Source of the DNA: Nocardia camponoti
GTDB lineage: Bacteria; Actinomycetota; Actinomycetes; Mycobacteriales; Mycobacteriaceae
Assembly: GCF_014646135.1 (NCBI RefSeq)
Contig: NZ_BMMW01000001.1
Span: 575,570 to 639,569 of the forward strand
Reading direction: 5' to 3'
Length of the DNA: 64,000 bases
Part shown: one piece after another, positions 20,324 to 28,771 of the stretch
How positions within the stretch are numbered: position 1 is the stretch's first letter
Layout: every line of letters begins with the position of its first letter
The notes under the pieces: generated by a model
Databases searched by the model: none
Told to the model about the DNA's origin: nothing
The model's input: the letters and a program-made list of their open reading frames with translations, nothing else
Made by a program: the position numbers and the translations under genes

Positions 20324-21544
20324 GTGACGCAGCAGCTCCCCCAATCGCAAGCCGAAGTGCAGGCACTGACCCGCCTCGCGGGCGATGAGTTTGTGAGCGC
20401 GGTCGACGGCATCGCCGACATCCACCGCGCCATCTCCGACCGCGTCTTCGCCACCCTCCGCCTCGGCCTCGGCCCCGCTGCTGACCCGGTGAAAATCGTG
20501 CATGACGCGATCACCGATGGCGTTTACGCGATCGTCAGCGGTAGCGGGTCCGTGGTCGGTGAGGTGGCGAGCGCGGTCGCGGTGCCCGGGGTGCCAGCGC
20601 CGTCACGCACGGTGTGGGGCGCGGGCGTGCTCGCCGCCGTACAGGGCCTGATCGGCGACACTCTCGCCGACAACGCGCCAATCTTGTCTACTCCCATGAC
20701 TTTTCGCGTCGACGGCGCCCCGATTCGCCCGGACGTTCTCGCCGCCTACTCCCCCACCCCGACGGCGAAACTCGTGGTCAGCGTGCACGGCCTCGTCGAA
20801 ACCGAGCACGCGTGGCGGCTCGGCGGCGAAGCAACTTACGGCGACCGCCTCGCCACTGACCTCGGTTACACGCCACTGTTCCTTCGCTACAACAGTGGCC
20901 TGCACATCTCCGAAAACGGTGCCCAGCTCAGCGAACTGCTCGCCGACGTCGTCGCGCACTGGCCCGTTCCCGTCGAGGAAATCTGCCTGATCGGGCATTC
21001 GATGGGCGGGCTCGTCGCGCGTAGCGCGTGTCATCAGGCGGCCGAAGCGGGTGCGGACTGGGTGTCGTGGGTACGCCAGATCATCTGCCTCGGTTCGCCG
21101 CATCTCGGCGCGCCGCTTGAGCAGGCGGTGCATTACGCGGCGGCGGCGCTCGACCACTTCCCCGAAACCCGACCACTGTCCCGGTTGCTCAAACGTCGCA
21201 GCGCGGGCATTCGCGACCTTCGGCGTGGTTCGCTCGTTGATGAGGACTGGGCCGACCTCGACGCTGACGCCCTCCGCACCCGGGTGGCCGCCGAAGTTCC
21301 GCTCCTCCCGTCGATCGACCACTATTTCGTGACAGCGACGGTCACCCGCAGCCCACGCCACCCGCTTGGCAGGCTCATCGGCGACGGGCTCGTGCTGTCG
21401 GGCAGCGGTTCGGGCCGTGGCGACGCGCGGCGCATGGGCTTGGGCGAGGTGAACGGCATGCATGTGCCTGGTGCGCACCACTTCGGGCTGCTCAACCATG
21501 ATTCGGTGTATCAAGCACTCCGTAGCTGGCTGTCGCTACCCTAA
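20324..21544 (+). CDS. Alpha/beta hydrolase, lipase/esterase of PGAP1-like type
   Basis: A 406-residue protein. The N-terminal 130 residues are helical and specific to actinobacterial relatives. The hydrolase core runs from LVVSVHGLVETEHAWRLG (oxyanion region), through GYTPLFLRYNSGLHISENGAQLSELLADVV, to the elbow CLIGHSMGGLVARSA, then LGSPHLGAPLEQAVH, the pattern of PGAP1/triacylglycerol lipase-like esterases. A late VPGAHHFGLLNHDSVY supplies the His. GTG 20324 is chosen; TACTCT at 20312-20317 would make it leaderless. No signal peptide is seen. The substrate is unknown. Confidence 0.82.
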   Translation: MTQQLPQSQAEVQALTRLAGDEFVSAVDGIADIHRAISDRVFATLRLGLGPAADPVKIVHDAITDGVYAIVSGSGSVVGEVASAVAVPGVPAPSRTVWGAGVLAAVQGLIGDTLADNAPILSTPMTFRVDGAPIRPDVLAAYSPTPTAKLVVSVHGLVETEHAWRLGGEATYGDRLATDLGYTPLFLRYNSGLHISENGAQLSELLADVVAHWPVPVEEICLIGHSMGGLVARSACHQAAEAGADWVSWVRQIICLGSPHLGAPLEQAVHYAAAALDHFPETRPLSRLLKRRSAGIRDLRRGSLVDEDWADLDADALRTRVAAEVPLLPSIDHYFVTATVTRSPRHPLGRLIGDGLVLSGSGSGRGDARRMGLGEVNGMHVPGAHHFGLLNHDSVYQALRSWLSLP

Positions 21545-21548
21545 GTTC

Positions 21549-22361
21549 ATGACTCTCGACCACGGCGACCCCGGCGACGCACCCGCGATTCCCCTGCCCA
21601 CCGCACCGCTGGCCAACGAGGCGCGCCCCTCCGCCGCGGAGGAAGCGCGCACCATCGCCGCTTCGACAACGACGGGCACCCTGGCCACGTTGAGCGCTGA
21701 TGGTGGCCCGTGGGCGTCGTTCGTCACCTATGGATTGCTCGATGGCGCACCGGTTTTGAGTGTGTCGCGGTTGGCTGAGCATGGTCGCAATCTGGCTCGT
21801 GACCCGCGCGCGAGTATCGCGATCGTGTCGCCCGACATGCCCGCCGACCCGCTCGCTGGCGGCCGCATCACATTGTCGGGCGTGGTTGAGCGCCCCGAGG
21901 GCGCGGAGCTCGCCGCCGCACGCGAGGCGCATCTGCTAGCGGTGCCGGGCGCGAAGTACTACATCGATTACAGCGATTTCACCCTGTGGGTGTTGCGGGT
22001 TGAGCGGGTGCGCTGGGTCGGCGGTTACGGTCGGATGGATTCGGCTTCGGCGGCGGATTACCTTGCGGCGCAAGCTGATCCGGTCACGGCGTCGGCGGCA
22101 CCCGGCGTCGCGCACCTCAACGCCGACCACGCCGACGCCCTAGCCGACATGGCCCGCGCCCTCGGCGGCTTCCCAGACGCGACAGCGGCGAGCTGCGAAC
22201 GCGCCGACCGCTACGGCCTTGACCTGCGCGTCGAAACCCCGCGCGGGGTGGCACGCACCCGCGTTGGCTACGCCGAACCGCTCAACGACATCACCGGATT
22301 GCGCGCGGCGACAGTCGAATTGGCGAAACGCGCGCGAACAATAAGCGCGCAAGCGAACTGA
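21549..22361 (+). CDS. HugZ-like FMN-binding split-barrel protein with DUF2470 domain
   Basis: A 270-residue protein: N-terminal PNPOx-like split barrel (EARTIAASTTTGTLATLSADGGPWASFVTYGLLDGAPVLSVSRLAEHGRNLARDPRASIAIV, then GRITLSGVVERP) and C-terminal DUF2470 domain (VAHLNADHADALADMARALGGF). This is the architecture of HugZ/HutZ haem-utilisation oxygenases and their actinobacterial relatives. Haem degradation is plausible, but the haem ligand His cannot be assigned by eye. ATG 21549 is 4 bases after the esterase stop, so the two genes are probably coupled. Confidence 0.83.
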   Translation: MTLDHGDPGDAPAIPLPTAPLANEARPSAAEEARTIAASTTTGTLATLSADGGPWASFVTYGLLDGAPVLSVSRLAEHGRNLARDPRASIAIVSPDMPADPLAGGRITLSGVVERPEGAELAAAREAHLLAVPGAKYYIDYSDFTLWVLRVERVRWVGGYGRMDSASAADYLAAQADPVTASAAPGVAHLNADHADALADMARALGGFPDATAASCERADRYGLDLRVETPRGVARTRVGYAEPLNDITGLRAATVELAKRARTISAQAN

Positions 22362-22371
22362 GATCCCAGTT

Positions 22372-22722
22372 TTAGTGCCAGAGTGCGGCGACGAACACGT
22401 TGGCGATGGCCAACACGCCCGCTACGTTGGTCATCCAGGTGATCTGCTTGCCGCGCTTGGCGTCGGCGTGACCGATTTCGCACAGGGCGACGACGATCAG
22501 CGCGATCACCAGTTTCACGGCGAGTTTGGCGGTGTCGGGGTCCTTGTGCAGGGAGTCGATGCCCGATGCCATGCCTGCGAGCACGATGCCGGTGATGATC
22601 TGGGCTCGCGCGCCCCACAGCATCAGGTTCGAAATGGCTGGGCGGGATGCGACGAAGCCGCCGACGACAGCGGCCATGCCGAGTAGGTGGGCGACAACGA
22701 CGAGGTTGTACACGAATTCCAT
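22372..22722 (-). CDS. Small four-helix membrane protein of unknown function
   Basis: A 116-residue protein with four hydrophobic segments (about residues 5-25, 33-52, 64-83 and 96-114), joined by short polar loops such as DSLHKDPDTAKLAVK and EIGHADAKRGKQ. The pattern resembles small conserved integral membrane proteins of mycolata; I do not recognise a named family. It converges with the HugZ-like gene. No partner is obvious; the hairpin at 22747-22777 isolates it from the upstream hdeD-like gene. Confidence 0.75.
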   Translation of the reverse strand: MEFVYNLVVVAHLLGMAAVVGGFVASRPAISNLMLWGARAQIITGIVLAGMASGIDSLHKDPDTAKLAVKLVIALIVVALCEIGHADAKRGKQITWMTNVAGVLAIANVFVAALWH

Positions 22723-22746
22723 GAAGGGAAAGCGTAGTTCACAACC

Positions 22747-22777
22747 AAGCGGCCACCCCCGTAAGGAGTGGCCGCTT
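22747..22777 (-). terminator. Hairpin after the HdeD-like gene
   Basis: AAGCGGCCAC (22747-22756) pairs with GTGGCCGCTT (22768-22777) across an 11-base loop. It lies 15 bases downstream of the HdeD-like stop on the minus strand. No long U-tract follows, as is common for actinobacterial terminators. Confidence 0.7.
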
Positions 22778-22791
22778 CGGCAGAATTTTCC

Positions 22792-23409
22792 TTAGCCCTG
22801 CACTGCCGCGTAGTTCGGGTAGCTGCCGTGCACTGCCCGGTCGATGACGTGGGAGTCCTTGCGCACCCCGAATGAGGTGATGATTTCCATGATGCCGATC
22901 ACGATGAGGAAGATGCCGGCGACGAGCATCAGGGTGGTGATCGACGCGATCGGCCACACGATCAAGATCACGCCCGCGATGGCGCTGATGATGCCGTAGA
23001 AGATCTGCCAGCCGCGTCCTGGAACACCCTGGTCCGAGGCGGCCGAGAACAGGACGGCGATGCCGCGGAAGAGCCAGATGATGCCAATCCACAAGGCGAG
23101 CAACACAATTGAGGTGACATCGTCGCGGAAGCAGAACACGCCGATGATCAGCGACAGGATGCCGCTGATGAAGGAGAGCACGCGGAAGCTGGTGCTCGGC
23201 AAATGGGTGAAGGCGGCAACGAGTTGGAAAATACCGCTGACGACCATGTAGATGCCGAAGAGCACGCCCGCCACCAACAGTGACGGACCGGGCCACACGA
23301 GCACGATGATGCCCAAAATCACCGCGAGCAGACCGGTGACCAGAATGGTTTGCCAGGTTTTCTTGGCAAGAGCCGCGAGCGGGCTCTCCAACACGGTATT
23401 TGTGGTCAT
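22792..23409 (-). CDS. HdeD/DUF308-family membrane protein
   Basis: A 205-residue protein with six hydrophobic segments arranged as three repeats of a DUF308 hairpin. Each has the G-x-x-x-L-V/I-W-P signature: VILGIIVLVWPGPSLLVAGVLFGIYMVVSGIFQL, ILSLIIGVFCFRD and AIAGVILIVWPIASITTLMLVAGIFLIVIGIMEII. E. coli HdeD is an acid-stress membrane protein; the role in actinobacteria is unknown. A cytoplasmic C-terminal tail of about 20 residues follows. Confidence 0.88.
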   Translation of the reverse strand: MTTNTVLESPLAALAKKTWQTILVTGLLAVILGIIVLVWPGPSLLVAGVLFGIYMVVSGIFQLVAAFTHLPSTSFRVLSFISGILSLIIGVFCFRDDVTSIVLLALWIGIIWLFRGIAVLFSAASDQGVPGRGWQIFYGIISAIAGVILIVWPIASITTLMLVAGIFLIVIGIMEIITSFGVRKDSHVIDRAVHGSYPNYAAVQG

Positions 23410-23543
23410 GACGCGATGTTATGCCCGGACGGTCCGGTTTCCTCGATATTAGCTGGAGCTGTGACCGTGTCGGAATCACCGGAAAATCCCCCAACTCCTT
23501 CGACTTGGCAACGTTTGATCCCGCTGTGCTCGGGTAAGTCGTT

Positions 23544-24521
23544 GTGGTGTCGGTTGTCCTGGTTTTGCAAGCTCGGGGCCTCGGTGAGTTGCTCGCCGCG
23601 GTGCCCGCTTTGCGTGCGTTGCGCCGGGCCTACCCGCGTCATCGGATCGTGTTGGCCGCACCCGCCCGGCTTGAGCAGGTAGTTGATCTCACCGGTGCTG
23701 TCGATGAGTTGGTGCCTACCGCCGATCCGGCGGCGCTGTTGTGGGATCGGACGTCGCCGGAATTGGCGGTCAACCTGCACGGCAACGATGTGGCCAGTGC
23801 GCGCGCGTTGGCGGATACGCAGCCTGGCCGGGTCATCGGGTTCCGCACGAAAGGCTGGCCGAAGCCGTCAGGGCCGCGCTGGGACCCGGAATGCCACATT
23901 GTCGACCGGTGGTGCGGGCTGCTCGAAGCCGAAGGCATCGCGGCGGATCGGCGGAACCTGGGGTTGGTGCCGCCGGTCGCGTCGATCAGTCGACGCGATT
24001 GCGTGGTTGTGCATATCGGCGCGGGCGCGCCAGCGCGTCGCTGGCCAGCCGAACGGTTCGCCGCCGTGATCCGACACCTCCTTGTCCTTGATCGGTCCGT
24101 GGTGGTCACTGGCGACGCGTTTGAGCGCGATATCGCCATGCAGGTCGCCAAGCAGGCAGGGCTGCCCGACGACCGGGTGCTCGCCGGACGCCAAACCCTC
24201 AGCGACCTGGCCGCCACCGTCGCCGAGGCCGCCCTCGTCATCAGCGGCGATACCGGGGTCGCGCACTTGGCTACCGCGTTCGGCACCCGCACGGTCCTGC
24301 TATTCGGGCCTACTCCCCCACGTCTCGGCGGGCCGCCAACGCACCTGCTTGGCCGCCACGCGGTGTTGTGGACGGGCCAGACCGGCGATCCCGACGGGCT
24401 CACGCCAGACGAAGGGCTGCTGCGCATCGGCGCGCGTGAGGTCATCGCGGCCACCGACGCGCAGTTGAGCAAGCACGAAGGGGCCGAATCGACGCGGTCG
24501 CGTTACCGCAGGGTCGGCTGA
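23544..24521 (+). CDS. Glycosyltransferase family 9 (heptosyltransferase-like)
   Basis: A 325-residue GT-B enzyme. The N-terminal VLVLQARGLGELLAAVPALRALRRAYPRHRIVLAAP matches the GT9 signature and the C-terminal half has VVVHIGAGAPARRWPAERFAAVIRHL, VVTGDAFERDIA, VISGDTGVAHLATAFGTRTVLLFGPTPP (donor site). GT9 enzymes transfer ADP-heptose in LPS synthesis; mycolata lack LPS, so the donor and acceptor here are unknown, perhaps a cell-envelope or metabolite sugar. GTG start. The 3' end overlaps the convergent arsR-type gene by 19 bases. Confidence 0.87.
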   Translation: MVSVVLVLQARGLGELLAAVPALRALRRAYPRHRIVLAAPARLEQVVDLTGAVDELVPTADPAALLWDRTSPELAVNLHGNDVASARALADTQPGRVIGFRTKGWPKPSGPRWDPECHIVDRWCGLLEAEGIAADRRNLGLVPPVASISRRDCVVVHIGAGAPARRWPAERFAAVIRHLLVLDRSVVVTGDAFERDIAMQVAKQAGLPDDRVLAGRQTLSDLAATVAEAALVISGDTGVAHLATAFGTRTVLLFGPTPPRLGGPPTHLLGRHAVLWTGQTGDPDGLTPDEGLLRIGAREVIAATDAQLSKHEGAESTRSRYRRVG

Positions 24522-24865
24522 GGTCCGGTCGGCGGAGTCGGATGCTGGTCGACCTCGGCGGCGGCAGCGCGAAGTGCGGCGGCATGAGCGGCCAGCGCGC
24601 TCGGCCAGAACTGTTCGAGGTAGTCGCGGGCGTCGGAAAGACCGCGTGGGTCGAGTGAGTAGTAGTGCCGGTTGCCGTCGCGGCGCATGGTCACCAGATG
24701 CGCTTCGCGCAGGATGCGCAGGTGTTGCGACACCGCCGAACTAGTCACCTGGGCGGCGGCGGCGAGGTCAGCGACTGAGCGCGGGCCTTGGGGCAGTAGC
24801 TCGAAGATGGCGCGTCGGGTGGGGTCCGATAACGCGGTTATCGCGCGAACTCCGTTAGTGTCCAC
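24503..24865 (-). CDS. ArsR-family winged-helix regulator
   Basis: A 120-residue protein: ITALSDPTRRAIFELLPQGPRSVADLAAAAQVTSSAVSQHLRILREAHLVTMRRDGNRHYYSLDPRGL, a complete ArsR/SmtB winged helix. There is no metal-binding ELCVCD motif, so it belongs to the non-metal group, often linked with SRPBCC or oxidoreductase genes. Its target is not evident. GTG start at 24865; it faces the M23 peptidase gene across 184 bases. Confidence 0.9.
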   Translation of the reverse strand: MDTNGVRAITALSDPTRRAIFELLPQGPRSVADLAAAAQVTSSAVSQHLRILREAHLVTMRRDGNRHYYSLDPRGLSDARDYLEQFWPSALAAHAAALRAAAAEVDQHPTPPTGPQPTLR

Positions 24866-25049
24866 TGAACAAGTGTGCTGGAAATTCGCTGGTCAGGCAA
24901 TGATCATGAACGTTCGGCATTTCGCCCGGTCGGCTTTCGGAAATCGGATCGTCAAGAGTCCGTCACGCAAGATCAACTGGCCTTATAGCGATCCGTGATG
25001 ACCCCCACAGGATTCGCCGCGTCCGTCATCGTTTCGATACGTTCGAGAC

Positions 25050-25793
25050 ATGTTCGTGACCAACCCGTTATCCGCCCGCATCTCCGACGCCCTCGCTGGC
25101 CGTCGGAGCGGTGTTGTCGCGGGTGCGGTGGCCGTGGCCGCGCTTGTCGGCACCTCCGTCGCCACCTTTGGTGGCACGCCCACCCACCCCACTGCCGACA
25201 CCGTCATTTCCGCTAGTGCCGCCGAAGCCGTTCCCGGCTCCGAGGCCGCCTACCGTTTCAGCGCCTTCCAGCCTGCTCCGGGTGCCCAGGCTACGCCTGC
25301 CCCTGACAGCAACCAGGTCGCGTGGGAAGACCACCGCGAAGCTGTTGGCCTGAACCTGCCCTTCGTCGCCCCTGAGCGCCCGAAGACCGTTCGTCCGGTC
25401 AACGGCCGCCTCACCTCCTACTTCGGTCCCCGCTGGGGCGTCGCCCACAACGGCATCGACTTCGGCGACCCGATCGGCGCCCCGGTCTTCGCCGTCACCG
25501 ACGGCACCGTCATCGAGACCGGCCCCGCGACCGGCTTCGGCCTGTGGGTCCGTGTCCAGCAGGACGACGGCACCATCGGCGTGTTCGGCCACGTCAACGA
25601 GATCATGGTCGAGACCGGCCAGCACGTGAACGCGGGCGACGTCATCGCGACTGTCGGTAACCGTGGCAACTCGACCGGCCCCCACCTGCACTACGAAGTG
25701 CACGTGCCCGACGGCAGCCTCTACGGCGAGCCGATCGACCCGCACCCGTGGCTGTCGGCGCGCGGCATCAACGTCGGTATCGCGCAGGACTAA
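25050..25793 (+). CDS. Secreted M23 (LytM-type) peptidoglycan endopeptidase
   Basis: A 247-residue protein: N-terminal signal or anchor segment (residues about 18-42, GVVAGAVAVAALVGTSVATFGG), a linker rich in Ala/Pro, and a C-terminal M23 domain. The metal motifs are SYFGPRWGVAHNGIDFGDP (H-x3-D) and GNSTGPHLHYEVH (HxH). All three zinc ligands and the catalytic His are present, so it is probably an active endopeptidase or amidase regulator in the cell wall. The last residues extend 25 past the domain. A terminator-like hairpin follows at 25803. Confidence 0.92.
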   Translation: MFVTNPLSARISDALAGRRSGVVAGAVAVAALVGTSVATFGGTPTHPTADTVISASAAEAVPGSEAAYRFSAFQPAPGAQATPAPDSNQVAWEDHREAVGLNLPFVAPERPKTVRPVNGRLTSYFGPRWGVAHNGIDFGDPIGAPVFAVTDGTVIETGPATGFGLWVRVQQDDGTIGVFGHVNEIMVETGQHVNAGDVIATVGNRGNSTGPHLHYEVHVPDGSLYGEPIDPHPWLSARGINVGIAQD

Positions 25794-25802
25794 TTGCTCG
25801 AC

Positions 25803-25833
25803 AATCGGCTCGCACCTGAGGTGCGGGCCGATT
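25803..25833 (+). terminator. Terminator after the M23 gene
   Basis: AATCGGC-T-CGCAC pairs with GTGCG-G-GCCGATT (one mismatch) across a short loop and is followed by TTCGTGTTT. It is 10 bases after the stop codon. Confidence 0.75.
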
Positions 25834-25855
25834 TCGTGTTTCACCCCTCCGGAGT

Positions 25856-26962
25856 ATGAGCTCCCCTACCCGGGAGCTAGCACCGGAACCGCTCCGCAGG
25901 ACGAGGCGGGCGCCGACCCGGCGTTTCTACCGTCGGTTTATGACACTTCCTCTCGCGAAAAACCCGAAAAACCGTTGGCACGCACCGCTTTTAGTCAACA
26001 GCGCGCTCATGCTCGGCCTCGTTGTTGTCTCGTTGATCGGCATGGTTGTCGACGACCGTGCACTGCTCGGCGAATCCGTGTGGCTCAAACCCGCGAAATT
26101 CGGGTTCGCCTTCGCCACCTACGGGGTCACGCTCGCATGGCTGCTGCGGTTGCCGCATCGTGGCGCGCGCGTGACCTGGTGGTTCGGCACGATCTTCGCC
26201 ATCACCGGCGTCGTCGACGTCGGGTTCATCGCGTTGCAAGCAGCGCGCGGCACGTTTAGCCATTTCAATACCGAAACCGATTCGGTCAACAGCATCGGCC
26301 AGCTGGTCTTTATGTCCGGGGTGCCCGGGCTGTTCCTCGCGAATCTTGTTATCGCCCTGATCATTTCGTGGCAGCGTGTCGCCGATCGGCCGACGCTCGT
26401 CGCGTTGCGCGCGGGGATATGGACCGCGGTGGTCGGGATGGCGCTCGGGTATTTGATGGGTTTCACCGGGGCGCAACTGGTTCGGAAAGCCGACGGCACC
26501 GTGGTCGGGCTGGTTGCCGGGCATACCGTGCAACCGGGCGCGCCCGTCGACGCCGCGCGCGACGGGGTCACCACGATGCCGCTCACGCACTGGTCGACCT
26601 CAGGCGGTGATCTGCGCATCCCGCATTTCGTTGGGCTGCACGGTATTCAGGTGCTGTTGCTGCTCGCGTTCGCCCTCGCGGTGTTGGCGCGTCGCTACCA
26701 CTGGCTCCACGCGGCGAGCACCCGAGCGGCGTTGGTTGGTGTCGCCGCCCTCACCTATGCCGGGCTGCTCACGCTCGTGTTGTGGCAGGCGTTGCGCGGC
26801 CAGTCGCTCATCCACCCGGACACGGCAACCGCGACAGCGGGCGCGGCGCTGCTCGCGTTCCTCGCCGCGGGCGTGAGTGCGGTGTATCTGCGCGCACGCG
26901 ACGACGAACCGGTCAGCGCAACCGTTCGGCTTCCCGCGTCAGCTGCACCAGAGCCACACTGA
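25856..26962 (+). CDS. Polytopic membrane protein of unknown function
   Basis: A 368-residue protein with about nine hydrophobic segments. Polar marks include NPKNRWHAPLLVN, ESVWLKPAKFGFAFATYG (a WxKPxKF motif seen in an actinobacterial family), SVNSIGQLVF, and an extracytoplasmic loop QPGAPVDAARDGVTTMPLTHWSTSGGDLRIPHFVGLHGIQ with conserved-looking His residues. I do not recognise a characterised family. The start is uncertain: ATG 25856 has GGAG very close to it, and ATG 25940 (MTLPLAKN) is possible. The 3' end overlaps the convergent Zn-ribbon gene by 50 bases. Confidence 0.75.
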   Translation: MSSPTRELAPEPLRRTRRAPTRRFYRRFMTLPLAKNPKNRWHAPLLVNSALMLGLVVVSLIGMVVDDRALLGESVWLKPAKFGFAFATYGVTLAWLLRLPHRGARVTWWFGTIFAITGVVDVGFIALQAARGTFSHFNTETDSVNSIGQLVFMSGVPGLFLANLVIALIISWQRVADRPTLVALRAGIWTAVVGMALGYLMGFTGAQLVRKADGTVVGLVAGHTVQPGAPVDAARDGVTTMPLTHWSTSGGDLRIPHFVGLHGIQVLLLLAFALAVLARRYHWLHAASTRAALVGVAALTYAGLLTLVLWQALRGQSLIHPDTATATAGAALLAFLAAGVSAVYLRARDDEPVSATVRLPASAAPEPH

Positions 26963-27239
26963 GCTCAGCTAATTCCCCCGGATCGGCACCCTCGGCGATC
27001 GCGGTCGCCACATCTTCGGCCGCGCAGCGGGCGGCGAACCACCGATCAGCCAGATCGGTGGCCTCCTGCGCGGTCAGCACAACCGCGTCTTCGGCGATCC
27101 CGGTGCCCTTGAGGTTCGTGCGGTGCTCGTAAGCACGCTGACGACACGACTGACGGCAATAACGACGGCGGCGGCCGGACTCGGAGTCAACGATCTCCCG
27201 TCCGCACCACGTGCAAGACAGCAAGCGGCTGCGCGACAT
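26913..27239 (-). CDS. Small zinc-ribbon-like protein next to rbpA
   Basis: A 108-residue protein with an N-terminal Cys4 ribbon (LSCTWCGREIV and RRRRYCRQSCRQRAYEHR) and a helical C-terminal part (EATDLADRWFAARCAAEDVATAIAEG). The CxxC..CxxxC followed by a basic helix resembles treble-clef nucleic-acid-binding ribbons. In M. tuberculosis a small gene, Rv2049c, lies in this same divergent position next to rbpA (Rv2050); equivalence is likely but rests on position. ATG 27239 (MSRSRLLS) is chosen. Confidence 0.72.
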   Translation of the reverse strand: MSRSRLLSCTWCGREIVDSESGRRRRYCRQSCRQRAYEHRTNLKGTGIAEDAVVLTAQEATDLADRWFAARCAAEDVATAIAEGADPGELAELSVALVQLTREAERLR

Positions 27240-27349
27240 GCTGCGAAACCCTAGCGGGCGCACGGCGAGTCCGCCGGTTCAGGTCTCGCTGAGTGGGCAA
27301 ATCTGTTAGTAGCAGCCACGGGTCTCATCAACGTCACCAAGCCGGGCAC

Positions 27350-27355
27350 TACAAT
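27350..27355 (+). promoter_or_regulatory. Candidate -10 box of rbpA
   Basis: TACAAT, 109 bases before the rbpA ATG, followed by a leader of about 100 bases. No good -35 is seen at 16-18 bases. The long leader suggests post-transcriptional or extra promoter control. Confidence 0.4.
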
Positions 27356-27463
27356 GGAACAGTTCAGACTTCCCGTGCGTTGCCATCAGGACCACTGCGG
27401 TTCCCGGCCCCGCCTGGATTGCCGACCACGGCGCCAGCCGCCCAACAACACAGGAGCACACCC

Positions 27464-27799
27464 ATGGCAGATCGCGTACTCCGGGGCAGTCGGCTCGGAG
27501 CGGTGAGCTACGAGACCGATCGCGACCACGACCTGGCTCCGCGCCGGATCGCCCGCTACCGCACCGACAATGGCGAAGAGTTCGATGTGCCCTTCGCTGA
27601 CGATGCCGAAATTCCGCCCACCTGGCTGTGCCGCAACGGCCAGGAAGGTCAGTTGATGGAAGGCACGACGGTCGAGACCAAGAAGGTCAAGCCGCCGCGC
27701 ACCCACTGGGACATGCTGCTTGAGCGTCGCAGCAAGGAAGAGCTCGAAGAGCTGCTCAAGGAGCGTCTCGACCTGCTGAAGACGCGTCGGCGCGGCTAA
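27464..27799 (+). CDS. rbpA: RNA polymerase-binding protein RbpA
   Basis: A 111-residue protein matching RbpA along its length: N-terminal MADRVLRGSRLGAVSYETDRDHDLAPRRIARYRT, a core domain with the lone C in TWLCRNGQEGQLMEG, basic linker KKVKPPRTHWDMLLERR and the sigma-interacting helices EELEELLKERLDLLKTRR. RbpA stabilises the RNA polymerase holoenzyme-promoter open complex and is linked to rifampicin tolerance. ATG 27464 has AGGAG before it. In mycobacteria ppm1 follows on the opposite strand; here the exporter and NRPS genes do. Confidence 0.96.
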   Translation: MADRVLRGSRLGAVSYETDRDHDLAPRRIARYRTDNGEEFDVPFADDAEIPPTWLCRNGQEGQLMEGTTVETKKVKPPRTHWDMLLERRSKEELEELLKERLDLLKTRRRG

Positions 27800-27814
27800 G
27801 AACCCCACCGATGC

Positions 27815-27861
27815 CATGGCGAAGGCCGCCTCCCCACTTTCGGGAGGCGGCCTTCGCCATG
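27815..27861. terminator. Bidirectional terminator between rbpA and the ABC permease
   Basis: A perfect stem of 20 base pairs (27815-27834 with 27842-27861) and a 7-base loop CACTTTC. It lies 15 bases after the rbpA stop and 11 bases after the minus-strand permease stop, serving both. Confidence 0.9.
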
Positions 27862-27871
27862 TTCGGGGCTG

Positions 27872-28771
27872 TTAGTGGCTTGCCACCTTGCGGTACTGCA
27901 ACAACGCGGCGGGCATCGCGAGCGCGAGGATCACGACCGAACAGATCACCGCGTACTCGACGCAATGCTCAGCGGGCCACCCGGTTGCCGGGGCGAAGGT
28001 GGGCGGCGACCCGTTCTCAAACAGCTTGCGACCGGCCGCCGAGACCGCGGTAATGGGATTCCATTCGGCGATCGTGCGCAGCGGGCCAGGCAGGGTTTGC
28101 GCGGAAATGAACGCCGAGGAGATGAACGACAGTGGGAACATCCAGATCAGGCCCGCGCTTTGCGCCACTTCGACGGTCGGGGAAATGAGCCCGGTGAGCG
28201 CGCCAACCCACGACATCGCGAACGCGAAAAGCAGGATGATCGCGAACGCCAACGCCGCGTCAGCGATGCTGCCGTTGATGCGCCACCCGACGACGTAACC
28301 GCAGATCGCCATCACAACCAGGCTCAAAATGTTGACAACCAGGTCAGACAACGTGCGGCCCATGAGAACAGCGAGCCGCGACATCGGCAGCGTCCGCATC
28401 CGGTCGATGATGCCCTTCTGCAAGTCGCCCGCCAGACCCACGGTGGTGAACGCGGCGTTGAACGCCACGGTTTGGGTGAAAATGCCGGCAAGCAGGAATT
28501 CGCGGTACTGGTCACCACCGAGCGACGCACCGAAAATGTAGGCGAAAAGGAAAACGAACATCAACGGCTGCACAGTCGCGGTGACAAGCAGTGTCGGCAC
28601 CCGCAGGATCGTGAGCAGGTTGCGGTAAGCCACGATCGCGCTGTCGCGGATGAACCGGAAACGCGGCGCCGACTCCACCGGTGCGGTGGGACGGGGGGTT
28701 GTCGGTTGGATCGGCAGTTCGCGGGTCGCGTAGTCGTCGGTTGCGGGCGAAACTTCGGGGGCCATGCTCAC
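27872..28771 (-). CDS. ABC-2 type permease (DrrB-like)
   Basis: A 299-residue membrane protein with six hydrophobic segments. The cytoplasmic N-terminus of about 45 residues is Pro/Thr-rich. ABC-2 signatures: the amphipathic SAIVAYRNLLTILRVPTLLVTATVQPLMFVFLFAYIFG, the coupling region GLAGDLQKGIIDRMRTLPMSRLAVLMGRTLSDLV, and LIWMFPLSFISSAFISAQTLPGPLRTIAEWNPIT. This matches the daunorubicin-type DrrB permeases. GTG 28771 overlaps the ATPase stop by GTGA. With the ATPase and NRPS it forms a single operon, so it most likely exports the NRPS product. Confidence 0.93.
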   Translation of the reverse strand: MSMAPEVSPATDDYATRELPIQPTTPRPTAPVESAPRFRFIRDSAIVAYRNLLTILRVPTLLVTATVQPLMFVFLFAYIFGASLGGDQYREFLLAGIFTQTVAFNAAFTTVGLAGDLQKGIIDRMRTLPMSRLAVLMGRTLSDLVVNILSLVVMAICGYVVGWRINGSIADAALAFAIILLFAFAMSWVGALTGLISPTVEVAQSAGLIWMFPLSFISSAFISAQTLPGPLRTIAEWNPITAVSAAGRKLFENGSPPTFAPATGWPAEHCVEYAVICSVVILALAMPAALLQYRKVASH

